A DNA stretch of 64,000 bases, from the NCBI GenBank assembly GCA_023376005.1, contig CM042181.1, positions 24,285,468 to 24,349,467 on the forward strand, in the 5' to 3' direction. Shown piece by piece: positions 58,211 to 64,000 of the stretch. Positions within the stretch are counted from its first letter, which is position 1, and each line of letters begins with the position of its first letter. This stretch comes from Doryteuthis pealeii (taxonomy: Eukaryota; Mollusca; Cephalopoda; Myopsida; Loliginidae). The notes under the pieces are model-generated. The model made no database searches and had not been told where the DNA came from. It saw nothing but the letters and a program-made list of their open reading frames with translations. Position numbers and translations under genes: made by a program.

Positions 58211-59254
58211 CAGGGTGTGTTCAAAATGTATCAACACTTTTTTCTTTTCTTTTTTTTTTTTTCAAATTGGGACTTGTCTATTATTTAAGGTCTTCATCTG
58301 TAATCATTTCATGTGTCGGATTTTTAACTTCAGAAAATTAATGAACATCAAATCTTCAGTAATCTTTGCCATAATTCTGTAACTTTTGAAATGCTGAAAA
58401 AATCTTATAGTTTTTAAGCGAAATTTTAGTTTCGCGAATGGAAGAATATTATTTGAAAGTAATAAGCATCCATGGAGTCTTTCTAGCAAGAGAAATTCTG
58501 AAAGAATTGAGAAGTTGATCAATCTGATGAAGGTAGATTGAAGATTGACTATCAGTAATGGTCATTTCTGTTTGGTCATTTTTGGCCATTTTTATAGAAG
58601 ATTTGGGAATGAGATTAATTACAGCCAAGTTTATTTCGCGGCATCTGACCCCAATAGGGAGAGACAGACAGACAGAGAGAACGGATATTAATTTGCATCA
58701 GTGGGCAGAAACTCATGGTGATATATTTGGAACACATCATAATAGATAACAGGAATATATGGCTATGATTCTGAAACTAAGGTTCAGTCATTTTTATAAA
58801 AGTCACAGTCCTCACCAAGGCCAAAGAAGACTTGCCAAGTTGGCAGCAAGACCAAACAGCTGATCAGACCCGTGAATTATAAACTGTTACCAAACAATAT
58901 TACTTTGAAGTCTTGCACCGTCTTCCTGATGTTTTGTGACATAAATGGCCAGACATGGTATTCATGAGTCAATGGCAGATTCACCGAGACAATTCATCTG
59001 TGTAGTCTGCTCAACTTGTCTAGCAGTTTTTGGCGAAACACCGTACGACTTTTTCTTGTTTCCTAGAATGAAGATTCATTTTAAGAGGAAAAAAAATGTG
59101 AAAAGTGAAGGAGGTTAATAGAAAACAATCTATCATCAAATCATATCAAATCGGAATTTTAAAGGTTCTTCGACCAATAGAAATCTCGCAGGAATGCCCA
59201 GTGCCAACGGGGATTATTTTGAAAATTTATTTTCATTTTTGAACATACCTCACA
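58211..59254 (+). mobile_element. Complete but dead mariner element with TIRs
   Basis: The left end CAGGGTGTGTTCAAAATG follows TA (58209-58210). Near the right end, CATTTTTGAACATACCTCA is its imperfect reverse complement, with TA following at about 59255. The span is about 1.04 kb and contains a decayed transposase in the plus orientation. T-runs lie just inside the left end. Confidence 0.75.
58290..59110 (+). pseudogene. Mariner transposase pseudogene
   Basis: Reading across frames: an N-terminal helix-turn-helix part with EMLKKS-like and SERIEKLINLMKVD..RLTIS; then EDLGMRLITAKFISRHLTP (from about 58597); then ITGIYGYDSETKVQS (58746-58790); SQSSPRPKKT (58802-58831); QYYFEVLHRLPDVL; IHRDNSS (second catalytic Asp near 58988); and PYDFFLFPRMK (59044-59076, third Asp). 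Relatives have ITGDESWVYGYD, so four codons including the first catalytic Asp are missing. About 14 codons are also missing between the second and third Asp blocks. Several stops and frameshifts. Non-functional. Confidence 0.8.
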
Positions 59255-59260
59255 TATCAA

Positions 59261-59411
59261 TATGGGCGATCCATTGTGATGTAATGGTTAGCAAGCTAGT
59301 CTTGCAGATCCATTACTATTAATTTGCCAGTTCGATCCTCGTTGGATTCCCATGCTTGCGTTCTTGTGTCACATCCTACCTGTAACGAATGTGTTGAATA
59401 AATACCTACCT
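59261..59411 (+). repeat. tRNA-derived SINE, family D
   Basis: A-box region TGTGATGTAATGGTTAGC, B-box-like CAGTTCGATCCTCG, body GTGTCACATCCTACCTGTAACG and end TGTTGAATAAATACC. Matches 33628-33806. It lies immediately right of the mariner end. Confidence 0.75.
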
Positions 59412-59439
59412 CGTATATTAATATTTAGAAAAAAAGTTT

Positions 59440-60472
59440 CTTTGTCTATCATCTGTAGACGACCAAACGGATTAATATAGTTACTAAATTTAATATGCAT
59501 TTTTATAGTAAATCCTTTCTAAAATATTTTATTTAAAATTGTTTTACGATGTGTTTTTATGATAAATTATTTTCCAATGCATTTTTAACATAAGTCATTT
59601 TCAGAGTAAAATTGTTTCCAATTCATTTTCAGAGTAAATATTTGTTGCAATATTGATAATTAGGAAGAGTTTGTCTGTCTTTTATTGACGATCCATAGTT
59701 AGATGTAGTACTATAATATTTTATAAACCTACCCAAGGGAAGTTTTTTGACGTAACAATATAACATTTTCTATTGTTGGCAAGAAAGAGTGATAATACGT
59801 TTTGAAAATTCATAAATGTTTCATTTCTTAATTATGGATTTTGTTTGTATCATATTTTTATGATAATTTCTGTGTGACAGCACGTAACATAATCTTTAAA
59901 ATTCTAAAACCTTAATTACAACAAAAGTTTACAGTTGCATTTAGGTGTTGAAAAATGTAGGAAGATCGCTACAACAATGTCTACAATAATTTTTCATTTA
60001 ATTTCTAGAATTTTCAGGACTATTTCAAACAGTTTCAAATTGAAATTACTCTGATTGACCCATTTTCTAACAGGTTACAATACAAACTTTTTCAATTTTT
60101 TAAAATAACTATTTGAATATTTCTCGATCTGTAAGGTCTGATAGGATATGATGAAAAGAAAAATATCATTTATAATTTTATAAGATAATATAAAGGTTTT
60201 ATTGGTCAATCTGTAATGTTATGGGATTTTTTATAAGTTATCATTTGTTAGTAAAATGATTCTTAATATATAATTGAACATTACTGGTTAGGTTTTTAGG
60301 TGGGGGTCAAAGCTGAACATTTTAAATAATTATATAGAATGATTTCTTAGTTAAAATTAATAATTCAGATTACGAAAAATAAACAAAATAAACCTGTTTT
60401 ACTATCATTATAACCAGCTGATATCAAAGATTTGACCTCTTGCCCGGCGTAGACGCATACTTTAGCTAGTGT
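59440..60472 (-). mobile_element. Possible non-autonomous element, ~1 kb
   Basis: The right end (minus reading) is CTAGCTAAAGTATGCGTCTACGCCGGGC, closely similar to 31731-31762 in the opposite orientation. The left end is TTTGTCTATCATCTGTAGACGACCAAACGG, with a similar phrase inside at about 59666-59695 and another at 62288. The interior is AT-rich without an ORF. Such CTAGCTA..ACGCCGGG ends occur on dispersed non-autonomous elements in invertebrates; class unknown to me. Confidence 0.3.
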
Positions 60473-60650
60473 TTTTATATTTGTGTATTGATAAAATAGG
60501 TTCAAAGAATAAAAATATTGTTTCAGCCAAAACAATATTGACATTGATTGACAAATACGGAGTGATTAAGTCGTGTCGCCTTATAAGTCCTAAGGCGAAG
60601 ACTCGAGGGTTTATTCTTCTTTTTGGCTTTTATAGGAATTTGAGGTCAAA
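60473..60650. other. Short intergenic segment
   Basis: A 93-codon open frame runs from here into the following microsatellite. No domain. Confidence 0.3.
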
Positions 60651-60672
60651 ACATACACACACACACACACAC

Positions 60673-60722
<50 letters not shown>
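60651..60722. repeat. (CA)n-(GA)n compound microsatellite
   Basis: About 11 CA units, ATG, then about 23 GA units. Confidence 0.95.
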
Positions 60723-61264
60723 CATTGGAAATGTGCTCGTTTTAAAGTAATGAAGATGATACTGTATACTATTAAGAATTAATCTGCTCTATCAAATAGT
60801 GTTAGTGTGTTTACAATGGTTGTTGTAGTTTCTGTGAAAATGAATAGGGGGCATTACTTTTCGAGCAATCCTCGTAAGCAAAAATAGAATTGCCAAACCT
60901 CTGTGACCAGAAATAATATTACATAGATATAAGGACTGTACCTATTTCTTAGCTATTACATACTCATGTTTTTTTGTTTTGTTTTGTTTTTTTTTGATAC
61001 AGAGTTCCGTTAGACATTGTCTAAGTCACTTTGGTCTGAAAGTGGAAAACAGCGTGGTTGTAAGTAAAAATTCTGTCTTTTTTCTGAATTGTATTTCTCT
61101 TTATTCGATGAGTATTGTAGAAATATATATTTATAATGAATCACTTAAACGCAGCTAAAGAAGACTGAACATTTGATCGGCCGAAATAAAAAAAATAAAA
61201 AAAGATACGAGTTTGTAAAAATTTTAACGTCTATTTCATATGAATTGACAAATGTCTAGATTTT

Positions 61265-61270
<6 letters not shown>
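60723..61270. other. AT-rich intergenic DNA
   Basis: Nothing recognised. A worn GAACATTTGATCGGCCGAAATAAA at about 61168 resembles the family E 3' domain. Confidence 0.4.
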
Positions 61271-61347
<77 letters not shown>

Positions 61348-61348
61348 G
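61271..61348. repeat. (TC)n microsatellite
   Basis: About 38 TC units with one CC slip near 61333. Confidence 0.97.
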
Positions 61349-62690
61349 TTGTTTATCACTGGCTTGTCATTGAATTTTTTTAATCCATTTTACTTTATTT
61401 AAAACAAATAATGAGAGAAGTCGAAATTTTGCAATAAATAACATGGCGGTTACAATTGTATCATTTGCTACTAAGCAATAATTTTAATCCTGATATTCAT
61501 TCTATTTTTGTTTGGTTTTATTCGTTTATTTATTCATTTCTTACCACCCACCCTCACAAAAAATAGAGGCAAAAATACCATGATATGGTTATGGCAGTTT
61601 GTCGATTACCTTTATTTAAAAGTATTTTTATTAAAAGCCAGGATTGTTTTTTATTATTCAAGACTTGAGATAAGCTGCCATGGCGACGTGCAGATTTCTC
61701 TTTATTTACAAATAATAATATTCCTAATATTTGTTGCAGTTATCAAATAGGTAAAACAGATTTGTGTCAATATTAGGAGTAAAAAAGCAACAACAATAAA
61801 AACTAAAAATCGTTTTTTTTTTATTATTAATGTTGTCCGGTCCTAAATGATTCGTATCTTTTCATTCGACCAATTTCAAGTTTTTCAATCGAAGTTTGAA
61901 TTTGTTCACTGTATTTTTAGAACATTGAACAGGACAAAAACAGACACAATACGCTGATTCAGGCAAAAGAAATAATGAAACATAATTTGCATTGATCTAT
62001 TATGTTTATTCATGGCAAAAACACATTCCATATTACACTGTTTCAAAATACACTGAATGTTTGTTTTTTCAATTTACTACAGATTAAATGTACTGGTAAT
62101 AAGAGATCGATTAGAGTAAATAATTTCATACTGATCAATAAGTATACGTTTCAAAAGAAGAGGTGTGTCAACAATACTCAAATCCATTACATATTCTATT
62201 TTTAAGTTAAACTCGGCATCATTTATTTTCCATCAGAGTAGATGCTAATTTATTATTTTCGATATCACTGCAATTAACAAATTGTCTTTTTGTCTATCTG
62301 TAACTCAACAACACCTAAACAGTTATGACCACGTATTATTGAGTACCCAGAGTATATTTTTAGATTATTAGTTTTTGAAAATTACAAAACTCAAATTTTT
62401 AAGCTAACTAAACCAAATCTTTTTTTTCTTTCACTTTTATAGAGTATAATCCTAACTGAATTTTTCCAAGTTAAAAATGATTTTTCCGTGGCTTTTCTTT
62501 CTTTTTGTTTCTCTAGGTTCACCTAAAAACCGGACTTAAAAATTGAGTTATAATACGAGCAATATGCACCATGTGGACATAATCGTTCACCTCTCGTTGA
62601 TGTTTATTATATTAAATGTTAAACATGTGAGACATATTTTGACTTTTTTATGATTAGATTTAATTGGAAACTGGTTTAGAAAGAAGTATA
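61349..62690. other. AT-rich intergenic DNA
   Basis: Open frames of 67-80 codons (61508, 62002) are AT-biased and have no domain. A TTTGTCTATCTGTAACTCAAC phrase at 62289 resembles the left end of 59440-60472. Confidence 0.4.
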
Positions 62691-62757
62691 GGGTTCTCAG
62701 TGAGAATCAAACTCAATTCAAGTCTTCAAGACTAGTTCACTAACCATTAGACCCCTC
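62691..62757 (-). repeat. tRNA-like SINE head, minus strand
   Basis: Minus reading GAGGGGTCTAATGGTTAGTG (A-box-like) and GAGTTTGATTCTCACTGAG (B-box-like), as in the family D heads at 5556-6015. No intact cloverleaf. Confidence 0.5.
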
Positions 62758-63400
62758 AAAAAACTACTTGTCGTAAACATTTTTATTTGTGCATGCTTTC
62801 TTAACTCTTTTACTTTATATTGTATTTACTTTGTTGTAATGGTCGTAGGATGTGAATGTTTGTGATTTTAAACTTTCATTTCTTGAACATCTTCCCCACT
62901 CCTTCTCTTTTTCTTCTCTTCCTACTCCTCAACAATTCTATTCTTTCCTTTTTGTTCTTCTTCTCACAAGACTTGAAGAACGTTTCCAGCCTGCAACCAG
63001 TCTTGTTTATTTTCGCAAGATAATAGTTGTCTTCTTTTTCCGTGGTTATTTTTCACGGCCAAAATTTGCTTATTAAATCCAGAGGCAAAGAGAAAACAGG
63101 CGAATAGGGAAAAGGTGGAAGCAGTAAAAAATAAGAGAAAACTCTGAAGAATAAATAGTAAGAAAGAAAAAGAGAATGAAAGAGGAAACTGTAACGAAGA
63201 AACGATTGAAAGGAGGAAATATAAAGCAGGTATAAGAAATAGAAAATAAGGATAGAAGAAAAGACAAAAACGAAAAAGGGAAAGAAAGAGACACACGAAG
63301 ACAACTCCATAGAGAAAAAAAGAAAGAAAAACATAAAAGTAAATGAAACAAAACAAAAAGAGAGATGAAAAAGAAAATGACAAAGAAAGGTAACGGGGAA
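62758..63400. other. Pyrimidine- then purine-rich intergenic DNA
   Basis: T/C-rich at 62870-62970 and A/G-rich at 63075-63390. The F/L/S-rich minus frames (93-139 codons) are composition artefacts. Confidence 0.45.
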
Positions 63401-64000
63401 TCAGTTGGCATTGGAATCTTTCATTAATCGTAGTACAAAGATCTTGTGAAGAACAGGAGTAAACGCCAAGTGTTTATAAGATTTAAAAGCCACGCAGCTG
63501 CCGGGTTTCCCATGGCACAACAGCTTCCGCAAGGGAAAAGCTAAGTATCAAAGAGTGATTTGCTTTGAAAATTTGCCTCGAGGAAAGAGCTGTGCCTTTT
63601 GGGCTCCATTGAATAGGAGTTGACATCTCTTCTGTCTGTGCTTTTTGAGAGGGTTCACTGATTTGAGCCTGATCGATGTGTGAGTGGAGCTCAGTAGGGA
63701 GGGGGGGCAGGATTAAAGTAGAAGTTGTTTGTCATGATTAAATATTTTCGAAAGTTTAGAAGTTAAAAAGATGGCAGTACATAAATAGATTGGTAGTTAT
63801 CTGCAAAATATAGTTTAGTCATGAGCAAAACTACGATTACAGAATGCTAAGTAGCGATGGAGTCACTTTTCATAGCTTTCTATTAAATCAATTACTCTAC
63901 AAAACTCACAGATTTTGGTATTCTAAGATAGATGCAACATTAGGAAATTATAAAAGATATATCAACTTGAAAAGATAATAAATTCATTAAATAATAATAC
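63401..64000. other. Non-repetitive, less AT-rich segment at window end
   Basis: 63440-63720 has balanced composition, a CAGCTG E-box at 63496 and no similarity to any repeat in the window. It has no open frame. It is a candidate regulatory or untranslated exon sequence; the rest to 64000 is AT-rich. Confidence 0.3.

Noticed and set aside
62964..63411. Three nested hydrophobic minus-strand frames up to 139 codons
   Set aside because: Same composition artefact of purine-rich DNA; all three frames are equally open, which a real gene would not show.

Overview
The window is AT-rich metazoan nuclear DNA, most likely from a mollusc and plausibly a coleoid cephalopod. The signs are long (TA)n, (TC)n and (TG)n microsatellites, many tRNA-derived SINEs, an APE-type LINE with a C-terminal zinc-finger tail, and decayed mariner, Ty3, Penelope-like and R4-like pieces. 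The species assignment is inference. I found no host protein-coding exon I could defend. Nearly all coding-like sequence is transposable-element ORF in various states of decay. The one apparently functional cellular gene is a tRNA-Pro(AGG) at 50495-50566.

Layout. 0-9 kb: SINEs of three families, a foldback MITE (2785-2990), and faint piggyBac-like and Penelope-like protein remnants on the minus strand (3.2-4.0 kb). 9.8-15.4 kb: a TA-flanked non-autonomous DNA element (9794-11666), then a degenerate ~200-240 bp tandem satellite (13.7-15.4 kb) into which a deletion derivative of that element (14151-14501) has inserted. 16.3-20.6 kb: a nearly full-length LINE with endonuclease, reverse transcriptase and three C2H2 fingers, broken by at least four small frameshifts, two of them around the YADD box. 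21-29 kb: microsatellites, long near-perfect hairpins set in (TA)n, and SINEs, including a head-to-head inverted SINE pair. 33.6-35.4 kb: an R4/Dong-like RT fragment, a SINE inserted in another SINE with a visible target-site duplication, and a hammerhead-ribozyme-like fold on the minus strand. 36.9-39.95 kb: another TA-flanked TIR element, twin hairpins, a second LINE RT remnant (minus) grown into a (GA)n microsatellite, and a SINE. 41-43 kb: a MITE and a mariner transposase fragment. 46-50.6 kb: unassigned sequence, a MITE with CRE octamers in both TIRs, and the tRNA. 51.4-53.3 kb: a very homogeneous 140/142-bp tandem array. 54.0-55.8 kb: a Ty3/Gypsy-like pol remnant. 58.2-59.25 kb: a complete but dead mariner with both TIRs. 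59-64 kb: SINEs, microsatellites, a possible non-autonomous element, and a purine-rich then mixed-composition tail.

The parts do not form a pathway; this is a stratified transposon graveyard. The most interesting signals are structural RNA or DNA: the hammerhead-like motif at 35139-35196(-), the long inverted repeats at 23946-24094, 24580-24652, 38133-38247 and 7535-7587, and the CCAAT-palindrome tandem array. All homology statements come from motif recognition by eye; no search was run.
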